Assembly (NCBI RefSeq): GCF_000688235.1
Contig: NZ_JHYO01000025.1
Location: 1 to 58,930, forward strand
Direction of reading: 5' to 3'
DNA: 58,930 nucleotides
Source of the DNA: Terasakiella pusilla DSM 6293
Lineage (GTDB): Bacteria > Pseudomonadota > Alphaproteobacteria > Rhodospirillales > Terasakiellaceae
The notes under the pieces are model-generated. The model worked only from the letters and a program-made list of their open reading frames with translations, was not told where the DNA came from and did not search any database. A program made the translations under genes and the position numbers. The first letter of the stretch is position 1; the number at the start of each line of letters is the position of its first letter. Shown piece by piece: positions 42,275-50,699 of the stretch.

Positions 42275-43779
42275 GTCAGTACCTCTGCATAGAGATGTTT
42301 AAACTGCTGTTGAAAAGCCACCTTGTCCGCTTCAAACAAAGGGGGCAGGTTTTGGTTTTCCAGCTTTTTGATATAGTGATCCAACTGCGCCTCCATCTTA
42401 ACCAGCGCATCTGCCGCTTGTTCAAAGATCATTTTTTGATCAATGGCATCCCCGTCAAAGCCTTTACGGTTCATTTTACCAAACGCCTTTTGGGCCTGAT
42501 CGCGTGCCTCACTCTCACCTTCTGCGCACTCGCTATCCATCAGTAAAACATGCAAGCTTGCCCCTTGCAGGGCTTTGATATGATCCCGAATACGCAGACA
42601 TTCCGCCAACCGTTGCGGATAGCTTGGCACATCTTCACAGTTCACACGGGTTTGGACGGAGGCAGCCCCCCGCCCCACCTGCAGGTCATTTGTGATACCT
42701 GCCTGCACTTGACCAAAAATTTCATGGCGCACAAAGGCGATGGGCAGACGCAAGGCATCCGGGCCATAAGCCATCAAGCTTTCAATCGGGCCACGTTCAC
42801 TGGATTTTTTGAAAAACCGCACGGGGGCAAATTCATCCTGATCAAAGATGTCAAACGGGCTAACCCAGTCATCCTCCACGGACGCATCCACATCCTCGCC
42901 CGCCAGATCGACCTCGCCGTCTTCAACCGACAGGCCAAGGCGGGCGGCATGGTGGGCATTTTCATGGACGCGTGCTGCCTCAAACGCATGGGCGAAGTCG
43001 CAAAACAAATCAAACACGGTTCTGTATCCTCTGTAATCCTTGCCCGTGTTATGGAGGCACCAGAAGTCAAAAACCGACTGATCCGTTAAAATTATCTGCG
43101 CCCCGCCGCTTTGATCCTGCAAAAATTTATAGACCTGCACAAACTTACCATCGGCCTGTGCTGTGGACAGATTGGCAATCCGGTATTTGCGCATCAGCGA
43201 TGACAAACCATTCGCGCAGGCCTTCAGGCTTTTGAGGGAAAGCCCGTCTGAGACTGCCTGATCAAATATATCAGTAATGACTACATAATGCGCAAATCCC
43301 TCCATAGAACAGAGGAACTCATAAAGCGCGATGAGAAAAGGCATCCGGCCAAACCGGATGAGAAACACCTGCCCGTCATAGCGCAACTGGACGCCATCCA
43401 CCCCAATCCCCACCGTCGGATCGGTTTTACAGTCCGTAAAGAACGCACGCAGACGTCCCCGACTAGGTCGTTCAGGACTTAGAAAAAAGGTGGTTCGTTC
43501 CCCCTGCCCTTTGAGGGCGGCGACGGCAAAGACCAGATGGGCCAGCTCAAACAAGGCAAGGTCTTTATGCGCGCCTGTGGTTTGGGCACAGATAAATTTG
43601 GCTAAGGTCTCAAGGGTCGGGCGTTCAAGATATTTGGGTTCCCCCTCAGGCGTGATCGCTTCACGCATCGCCCCAAAATCGGCGAGCAGCTGATCTTTGC
43701 CGCCTGCGCGCAAAATGGATGAGTGTGCAGTCTCCACGTCTTTATCCTCCCCTTCATCAAAAAGGATATAGACAAGCAT
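42271..43779 (-). CDS. Hypothetical cytoplasmic protein, 502 residues (cluster gene 4)
   Basis: Unrecognised. From ATG 43779 the product begins 'MLVYILFDEGEDKDVETAHS'. No membrane segment. The N-terminal half includes 'LRYDGQVFLIRFGRMPFLIA' and a winged-helix-like region ('LKSLKACANGLSSLMRKYRI'); an acidic linker follows near residues 285-310 ('DGEVDLAGEDVDASVEDDW'); the C-terminal third is helical ('DHIKALQGASLHVLLMDSEC', 'ALVKMEAQLDHYIKKLENQN'). An open frame extends 44 codons upstream inside the lytic transglycosylase gene and is not credible. It could be the cytoplasmic regulator or scaffold of the cluster. Confidence 0.68.
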   Translation of the reverse strand: MLVYILFDEGEDKDVETAHSSILRAGGKDQLLADFGAMREAITPEGEPKYLERPTLETLAKFICAQTTGAHKDLALFELAHLVFAVAALKGQGERTTFFLSPERPSRGRLRAFFTDCKTDPTVGIGVDGVQLRYDGQVFLIRFGRMPFLIALYEFLCSMEGFAHYVVITDIFDQAVSDGLSLKSLKACANGLSSLMRKYRIANLSTAQADGKFVQVYKFLQDQSGGAQIILTDQSVFDFWCLHNTGKDYRGYRTVFDLFCDFAHAFEAARVHENAHHAARLGLSVEDGEVDLAGEDVDASVEDDWVSPFDIFDQDEFAPVRFFKKSSERGPIESLMAYGPDALRLPIAFVRHEIFGQVQAGITNDLQVGRGAASVQTRVNCEDVPSYPQRLAECLRIRDHIKALQGASLHVLLMDSECAEGESEARDQAQKAFGKMNRKGFDGDAIDQKMIFEQAADALVKMEAQLDHYIKKLENQNLPPLFEADKVAFQQQFKHLYAEVLT

Positions 43780-43787
43780 CTGTCTAA

Positions 43788-44507
43788 TCAACGCAAATGA
43801 CGTGGGTGCCCGCCACGATGACCAAACGGTCTTCCCCGTGGGGGTGGTGGGCGATGCCAGCGCCGAAAGTCCGGCGCGCGTTCCACAACGATGATCTCGG
43901 GGCGCGACCAATCTACGCCTTCCTCATTCTCCAGATAAACAACCTCTTCGATCAGGTTTGCACTGCCCTCGCCGGTGTCTCGTAGCGTCCATTCTTTAAG
44001 GTTAGGCGTCTCCTTTTCCTCTTCAATGGCATCCCACAGGCTGGCTTGTTCAAAATAGACCTGCTGCCATTTTTGCACCTTACGCACATAGCCCTGATTG
44101 AAGGTATGCGCCCGCTTATTCTTAAGCGTCCCGCCATTATAATGGGACAAGGCCAGTTCCCAGTTTTCATCATACTGCGCGTACAGCTTTTCCAGAAAAC
44201 GGATGCCAAGCCGGATATTTTCTTCCGCCGTCCAAAGCTCGTCAGGATGAACGCCAAATTCCAGCTGGGCGGTTGCCGGCATGATCTGCATTACGCCGCG
44301 CGCGCCAGCAGAACTCAGCGCCTTTTCGTTAAAGTCCGATTCAACTTTTGCCACGGCCAACGCAAGTGACACCGGGACAGTAGACTGCTGCGCCTCGCTC
44401 ATCACCATTTGTTTGATCTCAAATCGGCTTTTCGCCTGCGCCGTTGCCACAAAAGCCGCGGCTAAAAACAAACCTGTCAGCCAGAGTAAGGGAAAAACAC
44501 GTTTCAT
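43788..44507 (-). CDS. Lytic transglycosylase, SLT family (cluster gene 3)
   Basis: A 239-residue exported peptidoglycan-cleaving enzyme. The signal peptide is 'LLWLTGLFLAAAFVATAQA', then the SLT fold (about 40-150) with catalytic Glu56 in 'ALAVAKVESDFNEKALSSAG', followed by 'GVMQIMPATAQLEFGV' and 'NIRLGIRFLEKLY' and 'LALSHYNGG', all family hallmarks. The C-terminal tail is Pro/Arg/His-rich ('RPPPPRGRPFGHRGGHPRH'), which is unusual and could bind peptidoglycan or partners. Dedicated transglycosylases usually open the wall for a trans-envelope complex. Its ATG overlaps the stop of the MotB-like gene (ATGA). Confidence 0.92.
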   Translation of the reverse strand: MKRVFPLLWLTGLFLAAAFVATAQAKSRFEIKQMVMSEAQQSTVPVSLALAVAKVESDFNEKALSSAGARGVMQIMPATAQLEFGVHPDELWTAEENIRLGIRFLEKLYAQYDENWELALSHYNGGTLKNKRAHTFNQGYVRKVQKWQQVYFEQASLWDAIEEEKETPNLKEWTLRDTGEGSANLIEEVVYLENEEGVDWSRPEIIVVERAPDFRRWHRPPPPRGRPFGHRGGHPRHLR

Positions 44508-44953
44508 CGTCCCATCTCCTGCAATCGGATGAGCCAGTTTTGATCCAGCATCACCACGGTTATATCCCCGACCGACAGCTCATTGCGTGCCGTCATCGTC
44601 TGTGACATGGAAAGATCTGGAGAAACAGCCAGGACCACTTTGTCACGACCCTGCAAGGTTGTTGGGGAAACTGCCTTTAAACTATGGTCGAGATATTGCC
44701 CGTTATAAAAAACGATCAATTCTTCTGATTTCACTTGGATCTGTTTGCCTGTTTCCTCTGTTGTCTGGCTGTCTTTCGGGGCGGTTTTGGCGATCTGGAT
44801 CGGGTTTTCCTCAATCGCACTTTTGGTCGCTTGTGCCGAACTCACCATACCGCTGCCCATAGACACCATGGTCAGCACCATGATGGAGAAAAAGCCCATG
44901 GCAAGTGCCAATGCAATCTCCGCCATCGCGTTTGTTTGTGTCGTATCGCTCAT
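44504..44953 (-). CDS. One-helix membrane protein with acidic residue at helix start, MotB/ZorB-like (cluster gene 2)
   Basis: A 149-residue protein with a short cytoplasmic N-terminus and one membrane helix, 'AMAEIALALAMGFFSIMVLT' (about 10-32). Glu12 sits where MotB, TolR, ExbD and ZorB have their proton-carrying Asp, and the following small/aromatic spacing (ending GFF) matches MotB. The periplasmic part (about 35-149) is short and beta-rich ('EELIVFYNGQYLDHSLKAVS', 'NELSVGDITVVMLDQ') and has no visible OmpA peptidoglycan-binding domain. AAGGGGA precedes the ATG. A MotA/TolQ-like partner is encoded in the second block (38190). The assignment is inference from pattern. Confidence 0.6.
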   Translation of the reverse strand: MSDTTQTNAMAEIALALAMGFFSIMVLTMVSMGSGMVSSAQATKSAIEENPIQIAKTAPKDSQTTEETGKQIQVKSEELIVFYNGQYLDHSLKAVSPTTLQGRDKVVLAVSPDLSMSQTMTARNELSVGDITVVMLDQNWLIRLQEMGR

Positions 44954-44964
44954 GACCGGTCCCC

Positions 44965-45807
44965 TTAATCCAACGCCGCCATATCCTGATCAATCTTGAC
45001 CAGCACGACCTGATTTTCCGTCTGAATGATCCGGGCTTGCAAATTTAATCCCGCCAGCACCTCTGCAAGTTCATCCTGCAAGTCGCCAGCATCTTTGCGC
45101 CGTTCCAGCCAATAAGCGGGCTTATCCGCACTAGATGTCAGCGTGCTTAAGTCCCGCGTCCCGGCTGAGGCCTGAAGGCGATCTTCCAGATAATACACCT
45201 CGCGCGGTTTAAAGCCTTTAAGCGTCAGGGTCACTTGCCCAGCGGGCTTGACGGATTTTGCATAACGGGGGCGGTAATCCACCAGCTTCTCAGCCAATTG
45301 ATCCTTAAATTCCGGGAGAATTTCGCGCACATGGCGTCTAACAATCATCTCCTGACAGGAAGGCCCGCACCGTTTGCCAGACAAAACAGCGCGCGGACTT
45401 TTAACACGCACGGTCTCCACCACGTCCAATGTCTTGGCGTCAATGATCTTGGCAAGGACGATCAATTGATCATTCAGCTCCCCTTTTTTGGCGTGTTTTT
45501 TATGTTTTAGAGAAACAAGCACGATGGCATCCAGTTTTTCACGCTTACTCAGGCGCGCGATATCCATTGCGTCTGCAAAAGAAAGCGACCCTGCACCATC
45601 GCTCTGATCTTCAAATAAACGGACCTTTTCATGATGAAGAAAATTGCCCGTATGATCAAAAATCCGCCGAAAAGCCGGATCATGGCGACTCAGCATATCT
45701 TGCCCCTGATCGACTTCCATATAAAGGATCCGTGTTTTTGGCGCTGCCAGTGCCTGTGTGGACAGGCAGGCGACTGCCAGAAAAATTATCACTTTTTTAA
45801 GTAACAT
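44965..45807 (-). CDS. Secreted protein, first gene of the envelope cluster
   Basis: A 280-residue exported protein. The signal peptide is 'KKVIIFLAVACLSTQALA', cleaved before 'APKTRILYMEVDQGQDML'. The mature N-terminal domain has alternating strands and helices with 'KLDAIVLVSLKHKKHAKKGE' and 'LIVLAKIIDAKTLDVVETVR', which recalls the CsgG/LpoB-type periplasmic fold. A Cys pair ('GKRCGPSCQEM') may form a disulfide. The C-terminal 85 residues form a separate alpha/beta domain ('VTLTLKGFKPREVYYLEDRL', 'LNLQARIIQTENQVVLV'). No family is certain. It starts the first block, 155 bp from the divergent glycine-zipper gene. Confidence 0.72.
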   Translation of the reverse strand: MLLKKVIIFLAVACLSTQALAAPKTRILYMEVDQGQDMLSRHDPAFRRIFDHTGNFLHHEKVRLFEDQSDGAGSLSFADAMDIARLSKREKLDAIVLVSLKHKKHAKKGELNDQLIVLAKIIDAKTLDVVETVRVKSPRAVLSGKRCGPSCQEMIVRRHVREILPEFKDQLAEKLVDYRPRYAKSVKPAGQVTLTLKGFKPREVYYLEDRLQASAGTRDLSTLTSSADKPAYWLERRKDAGDLQDELAEVLAGLNLQARIIQTENQVVLVKIDQDMAALD

Positions 45808-45846
45808 CGTTCAACCCTTTCGACCGTGTTCTTGCATTTGCCTGAC

Positions 45847-45874
45847 ACTATGGAGGGACGAGAGCCGCTTTTTT
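45847..45874 (-). promoter_or_regulatory. Shared upstream motif of the first envelope block
   Basis: Plus strand ACTATGGAG-GGACG-AGAGCCGC-TTTTTT, aligning with 40624-40650: the minus-strand forms share an A-run, CTCTSGTCC and TCCATAGT in the same order and nearly the same spacing. It lies 40 bases before the first gene of the block, a distance suitable for a promoter and start site. Confidence 0.5.
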
Positions 45875-45962
45875 CTGCCCCCCTTTTTTGGGAAGTGCAA
45901 AAAAACATCCTCTAGGGTCTGCATAGCCTTTGAAAGTCGATAACTGAAAAAGGATGACTTCG

Positions 45963-46403
45963 ATGAAACGCATGACAATCGCATTAAGTTTTACCGCTGC
46001 TTTGCTGATGGCAACTACAACGCCCAACAGCGCAAAAGCTGTCGATGATGGCACCATTGGAACAATTATCGGGGCCATTGGCGGGGGCGTGATCGGGTCC
46101 ACCATTGGTAAAGGCAACGGGCGTATCGTTGCCACAGCCGCGGGCACCATGATCGGTGCTGTCCTTGGTCATGAGGTCGGGTCCAGCACCACGCGCTACG
46201 AAGATGATGACTATTATGAGCGCCCGCGCCGCCGTGTGGTGGAACGCGAACGCATCATTTACCGTGAAGCACGCCCGCGTGAAAAAATCATCATCGTTAA
46301 AGAACGCCCCCATAAAAAACGCAAATGGAAACAAGCTGGCGTTTACAAAGGCGACGTCATCGTCTGCAATAAAAAAGGTAAACGTTGCCAATGGGTAGAC
46401 TAA
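45963..46403 (+). CDS. Glycine-zipper 2TM-type envelope protein
   Basis: A 146-residue exported protein from ATG 45963 with AAGGA upstream. The signal peptide is 'IALSFTAALLMATTTPNSAKA'-like (cleavage before VDDG). Next comes a glycine zipper (about 32-75, 'GTIIGAIGGGVIGSTIGKGN' and 'AAGTMIGAVLGHEVGSS'), then a strongly basic, Arg/Glu-rich tail ('RPRRRVVERERIIYREARP') ending with two Cys in a 'VCNKKGKRCQWVD' motif. Rick_17kDa/SlyB-type glycine zippers insert in or associate with the outer membrane. It begins the plus-strand pair with the caspase gene, 43 bp apart. Confidence 0.8.
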   Translation: MKRMTIALSFTAALLMATTTPNSAKAVDDGTIGTIIGAIGGGVIGSTIGKGNGRIVATAAGTMIGAVLGHEVGSSTTRYEDDDYYERPRRRVVERERIIYREARPREKIIIVKERPHKKRKWKQAGVYKGDVIVCNKKGKRCQWVD

Positions 46404-46446
46404 ACCTATATTTTAACTAAAGAAGACACACAGGTTTGGAGCCATC

Positions 46447-48291
46447 ATGAAGGCTATTTCCCTTCTCCTCTCCGCATCACTGTTCTGGGCAGTCAGCACA
46501 AACCCTGCCCAGAGCCAGATGCCATCCAACGACGATGTTGCCATCATCATCGGCAACAAAATCTATGAGGATCAGGATATCCCTGACGTCAGCTTTGCCT
46601 TAAATGATGCCAAAGCGATGAAAAAACTCGCCCGGACCGTGCTCAACATCCGCGAAGAAAATATCATCTATCTGGAAAACGCCACCCAAGCCAAAATGCA
46701 ATCCGCCTTTGGCCGCAGCGGCAACCATCGCGGCAAGGCGTTTCAATACGTAAAGCCTAATGTGTCCAACCTTTATGTTTTCTATTCCGGTCATGGCGTG
46801 CCGGGGCGTTATGATGACAAAAGCTATCTGCTACCCGTCGATGCGGACATTGAAACCGCCGACATCAATGGCTATCCCATCGACACGCTGTACAAAAACC
46901 TCTCTCAGGTCGAGGCCAAATCGGTCACCGTCTTTTTGGATGCCTGTTTTAGCGGACAAAGTCACGCTGGCACCTTGATCAAACGAGCCTCCGGCGCGCA
47001 GATTGTGCCCCCCACAGCAAACATTCCCACACAAGGCAACCTCAGTGTCCTGACCGCCGCGTCCAAAGATCAGCTTGCCAGTTGGGATGAAGAGAACCAG
47101 CACGGCCTGTTTACAGAATATCTGCTGCGCGCCCTTTATGGACAGGCCGATCAAGATGCCGACGGACAGGTCCAACTGGCAGAGGTCAACGCCTACCTGC
47201 AAGATGAGATGCGCTACAAAGCCCGCCGCACCTATAATCGCGATCAAGTGCCCGTCATGATCGGCGACGACACCCGCGTGCTGGTCAAAGCCACAGACGG
47301 CACCTACCCTACCCGCCCCGTCATTGAAAAAGAAGCCCCAGCCATTGAAACAGAGGCCTATCCCTTAACGCCGGTAGAAGAAAATATGTTTGCCGTTAAA
47401 AACGCAAATGTACGTGCGCGGCCCACTGTGCGTGCCCCAAGGGTCGATATGCTGGAAAAAGGCGAACCCATCCATGTTGCCGCCAAGGTGACAGATCGAC
47501 CGTGGTATGCGGTGGAAAAAGGCAGCAAGATCATCGGCTATGTTTTCTCCGATTTATTGGGCGAAGAAAAAGAGATCGCCACGGAAGAAGAAAACCGCGC
47601 CATTCGCGAACTGAAAGCCCGTCTGGAAAAACTGGAAGAACGCACCCGCCTGTCGACCAGCCAGACGCTCCCTGCCCCGCCAGAACAGGTGCACACACCG
47701 GAACAAGACCTGGATGAGGCCATGGTGTTAAATGAGCGCGCGCCCCGAACAGACGATGATCCCTACGATACAATTGAAAGAACGCTCAAGTCCATGGGCG
47801 CGCTGCTTGCCCGCCAGAGCTTTATTGAACAAGCCCCTGATGCGGATGAACCGACCCGCTTTACCTACAACTGGATCAAAATCGATGCTAATCGCTGTCG
47901 TATTTCGGCATCTTTATCGTTAAGCCATCCCATGTCCCGGGACAAAACGATTGATATCGTTGACCGTCAAGTCGAAGCCCACTATTGGCAAAATCAGGAA
48001 CGCGACAGGCTTGTCCTGCGCCGCCCGACAGCCGACAGCGACGGCGAAACCGGGATAACACTTTATCAATACGGGCCCTATGGTTTTCGCGACAAACAGG
48101 ACCGTCGCCAGTTTATAGCCCTTGCCAAACAGCTCTATGATATCTGCCCGCAGCCACCGCGCCCGTACGAAACCACCAGCCAATATGGTAAACCACCGCC
48201 GCCCTCCAAGTTTTTTAACCAAAAAGAACGGTTTAAAGACAAACTCAAGGACAAGAAAAAACGTCACATCCCGCCACCGTTTAGAGATTAA
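46447..48291 (+). CDS. Secreted caspase-fold peptidase (C14) with SH3-like domain
   Basis: A 614-residue exported protein. The signal peptide is about 1-24 ('SLLLSASLFWAVSTNPAQSQ'). The caspase p20-like domain (about 28-260) has the full catalytic dyad: His116 in 'LYVFYSGHGVPG' and Cys167 in 'VFLDACFSGQS'; 'SVLTAASKDQLASWDEENQH' and 'GLFTEYLLRAL' are further family motifs. An SH3-like domain follows (about 313-375, 'VKNANVRARPTVRAPRV', 'ADRPWYAVEKG'-like segment), then a short coiled coil ('ELKARLEKLEERTRL') and an unassigned C-terminal domain with a basic, Pro-rich end. Active enzymes of this fold cut after Arg or Lys. Location outside the cytoplasm is notable. Confidence 0.88.
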   Translation: MKAISLLLSASLFWAVSTNPAQSQMPSNDDVAIIIGNKIYEDQDIPDVSFALNDAKAMKKLARTVLNIREENIIYLENATQAKMQSAFGRSGNHRGKAFQYVKPNVSNLYVFYSGHGVPGRYDDKSYLLPVDADIETADINGYPIDTLYKNLSQVEAKSVTVFLDACFSGQSHAGTLIKRASGAQIVPPTANIPTQGNLSVLTAASKDQLASWDEENQHGLFTEYLLRALYGQADQDADGQVQLAEVNAYLQDEMRYKARRTYNRDQVPVMIGDDTRVLVKATDGTYPTRPVIEKEAPAIETEAYPLTPVEENMFAVKNANVRARPTVRAPRVDMLEKGEPIHVAAKVTDRPWYAVEKGSKIIGYVFSDLLGEEKEIATEEENRAIRELKARLEKLEERTRLSTSQTLPAPPEQVHTPEQDLDEAMVLNERAPRTDDDPYDTIERTLKSMGALLARQSFIEQAPDADEPTRFTYNWIKIDANRCRISASLSLSHPMSRDKTIDIVDRQVEAHYWQNQERDRLVLRRPTADSDGETGITLYQYGPYGFRDKQDRRQFIALAKQLYDICPQPPRPYETTSQYGKPPPPSKFFNQKERFKDKLKDKKKRHIPPPFRD

Positions 48292-48370
48292 TTGTTTGCC
48301 GCTTATTGGGTAAAAATTGAAATTTCGCTCAAATGTGGTATATACTGGCGAAAGCGAAGTGAGGTTTGTT

Positions 48371-48670
48371 ATGATTTCAGCATTAAACACTCTAGCGTCG
48401 GCCTTACCAGCCATAAGCGCTTATACAGCCAATACTGCGCATAATATTGTGAATGTTGAAACTGAAGGCTTTAAAAAGACTCAAGGCTCTTTTGTTTCAA
48501 ATAACCTAGGCGGCAGTATCGCTTTTAAAGCTCAGGAAGTTAATGAAGGTGTGAACCTGTCAGAAGAAATCGTTAACTTAAAGCAGGCCGAAATCAATTA
48601 TAAAGCAGTGGCTAAAGCCCTCGCCTCCATTGATGAAACAGAAAGACGTGTGCTAAATACCTTCGGGTAG
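48371..48670 (+). CDS. Stand-alone flagellar rod/hook-like protein fragment
   Basis: A 99-residue protein joining the two conserved ends of flagellar rod/hook proteins with nothing between: N-terminal 'LASALPAISAYTANTAHNIV' followed by 'NVETEGFKKTQGSF' (compare N-x-x-T-x-G-Y/F), and C-terminal 'NLSEEIVNLKQAEINYKAVA' with 'IDETERRVLNTFG' (the flg_bbr_C motif). FlgB/FlgC are about 130-150 residues, so this is shorter, but start and stop are clean and the ATG at 48371 follows GTGAGG. It is not part of a flagellar operon here. It may be a diverged rod-like protein of another export-linked structure, or a paralogue. Confidence 0.75.
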   Translation: MISALNTLASALPAISAYTANTAHNIVNVETEGFKKTQGSFVSNNLGGSIAFKAQEVNEGVNLSEEIVNLKQAEINYKAVAKALASIDETERRVLNTFG

Positions 48671-48709
48671 GCCGTGACAGCACAGCCCCTTTTCACCTAA
48701 ACTTATCGC

Positions 48710-50581
48710 TTAAATATATGCGCCGATATGACTGTTCATGGTGTAGGGTGCAAGTGCATCCATCAGCGCTTCACGGCGTACCGGTTTTGCCACATAGCCC
48801 TGCATCCCATAGCTGGAATATTTTTCAATACTGTCCTGCATGACATCCGCTGTCAGCGCAAGGATCGGCACGTTGGCTTTATTCTTGTCGTCCAGATTGC
48901 GGATTTTGGTCGTGGCTTCCAGACCGTTCAGGCGCGGCATGTGAATATCCATCAAAACCAGATCGAAATCCGATTCAATCATTGCATCCACACCTTCCTG
49001 CCCATCGTTTGCCAATGAGACAATATGTCCCATTTTTTCCAGCAGACCTTTGGCAACCGTGCGGTTGATCTTGTTATCTTCCACCACCAAAATGCTCAGC
49101 TCACGCCCGACCACAGCCCCTTGACGGCTTGGCGCGCAGATATGGGCAGGGACTTCCGCTTTTGGCAGACGCAGTTCAAAGTAGAAGTGCGTGCCGACAC
49201 CGACCTCACTATCGACAAAGATGCGATCACCGCCCATGCTTTCCACCAAACCGGACGAAATCGCGAGGCCAAGCCCCGTCCCGCCGAAGCGCCGTGAAAT
49301 AGAGGTATCGACCTGCGTAAAGGCGGTAAAGAGGTTTTCCAACTGTTCTTTCGGGATGCCGATGCCCGTGTCATGGACAGAAAAACGCAGCAAGGCATCA
49401 TCGGTTGATTTTTCCAAAACGTCGACACAAATGGTCACTTCGCCCAGATCGGTAAACTTAACCGCATTGCCGGCAAGGTTGGTTAGAACCTGTGTAATCT
49501 TGGATCCGTCCCCCCAGAAATAGTCTTCCGGTTTCACTTCGATCTTCAAGATGGTCTTGATCCCTTTGCCGCGCGCTTGCGGGCGGATCAATTCTTCAAC
49601 CGTTTTCACCGCGTTATAGAGACAGAAGGCGTGATGGTCGATCTCCAACGCGCCCGCTTCGATCTTGGAGAAATCAAGGATATCGTTGACCAAAGACAGC
49701 AACACATCGCCAGAACTACGCAAGCTGTGCAGGTAGTTGCGCTGACGATCATCCAGTCCGGTATCTTCCATCAACTGAGCCATACCGGTGATCCCGTTCA
49801 GCGGTGTTCGCAATTCATGGGACATGGTGGCAAGGAAAGAGGATTTGGCTTTGTTGGCTTTTTCCGCCGCGTTCTTGGCTTGGATCAAGGCCTCTTCTTC
49901 ATCACTCAGGCGCTTGATCATGCCATTGTAGGCATCAATCACAATGCCGAACTCGTCATCGGTTTGCCAGTCGATGGGTTCGCGGCTATGTTTTTCCTCG
50001 GTCTTTTGGATACCGCGCAACAGGGTCTCCAACGGATCAGAGACAAAACGCCGGATCGCCCCTGTTACAGAGACACTCAAAACCAGCATCAACAGCAACA
50101 AAAGACCGGAAATCTGAATAACCGAGTCTTGAAGCAGAACTTCCAAACGTTCTTTGTGAAACAGGATCGCGACTTCACCAATGGTTTCCCCGCCCACATC
50201 CGCATCGCTGCGGATCGCACGGCGGACCAGCAATGGTGTTTCCACATCTTCCGGCAGAGTATTGCCTACCGTTGCCAAGATACCGGAAAATTGCTCCTTC
50301 ACCACCGCGCCGGAGACGTCAGGGTCGAGGCTTAGAGCTGCCAAAATCGCCTCGGCCCCCGATTGGTCCAAATTCCAGACCGCATCAGACAGGGCCGTTG
50401 CGTAAATGTCAGCCAGTGTTTTCTGTTTATTCTCCAGCTCGTCTTCCAGATCCGTATAGGTCAAAAAAGAAAACAAGCCCGCCATAAAGACAGCGGCAAG
50501 AACAAAGGGCGGCATCAATGCCAGTCGGAGCTTCCCCCCGATAGAATTGCTACTACCTGAAAAAACAGACACTAAAGTCAT
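48710..50581 (-). CDS. Membrane hybrid histidine kinase
   Basis: A 623-residue kinase. Two membrane helices (about 17-40, '[20 protein letters not shown]', and about 155-178, '[18 protein letters not shown]') flank a periplasmic sensor of roughly 115 residues ('[20 protein letters not shown]'). Then come HAMP, a dimerisation domain with His255 in '[20 protein letters not shown]', an ATPase domain ('[15 protein letters not shown]', '[11 protein letters not shown]', '[14 protein letters not shown]') and a receiver ('[20 protein letters not shown]', Asp in '[13 protein letters not shown]', Lys in 'YVAKPVRRE'). ATG 50581 is taken; a TTG lies three codons upstream. No response regulator is adjacent. 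Confidence 0.9.
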   Translation of the reverse strand: MTLVSVFSGSSNSIGGKLRLALMPPFVLAAVFMAGLFSFLTYTDLEDELENKQKTLADIYATALSDAVWNLDQSGAEAILAALSLDPDVSGAVVKEQFSGILATVGNTLPEDVETPLLVRRAIRSDADVGGETIGEVAILFHKERLEVLLQDSVIQISGLLLLLMLVLSVSVTGAIRRFVSDPLETLLRGIQKTEEKHSREPIDWQTDDEFGIVIDAYNGMIKRLSDEEEALIQAKNAAEKANKAKSSFLATMSHELRTPLNGITGMAQLMEDTGLDDRQRNYLHSLRSSGDVLLSLVNDILDFSKIEAGALEIDHHAFCLYNAVKTVEELIRPQARGKGIKTILKIEVKPEDYFWGDGSKITQVLTNLAGNAVKFTDLGEVTICVDVLEKSTDDALLRFSVHDTGIGIPKEQLENLFTAFTQVDTSISRRFGGTGLGLAISSGLVESMGGDRIFVDSEVGVGTHFYFELRLPKAEVPAHICAPSRQGAVVGRELSILVVEDNKINRTVAKGLLEKMGHIVSLANDGQEGVDAMIESDFDLVLMDIHMPRLNGLEATTKIRNLDDKNKANVPILALTADVMQDSIEKYSSYGMQGYVAKPVRREALMDALAPYTMNSHIGAYI

Positions 50582-50699
50582 CCCATTCAACGTTCCATTA
50601 AACCTAAGCTACGCCTTTTCAACTCAAGACGCAACGATTGCGTTCACATCAAGTATTCAAATACTTAAGGACATTGAAATAGTTTATCAGAGCGTAACT

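Noticed and set aside
45950-45962. GTCGATAA on the plus strand before the glycine-zipper gene as a FliA promoter
   Set aside because: One mismatch in the -10 and no TAAA-type -35 at the right distance.
36094-48291. Zorya anti-phage system as explanation of the envelope cluster
   Set aside because: The MotA/MotB-like pair recalls ZorA/ZorB, but there is no long ZorA tail, no OmpA domain on the small subunit, and no ZorC, ZorD helicase or ZorE nuclease; secreted and lipidated parts do not fit.
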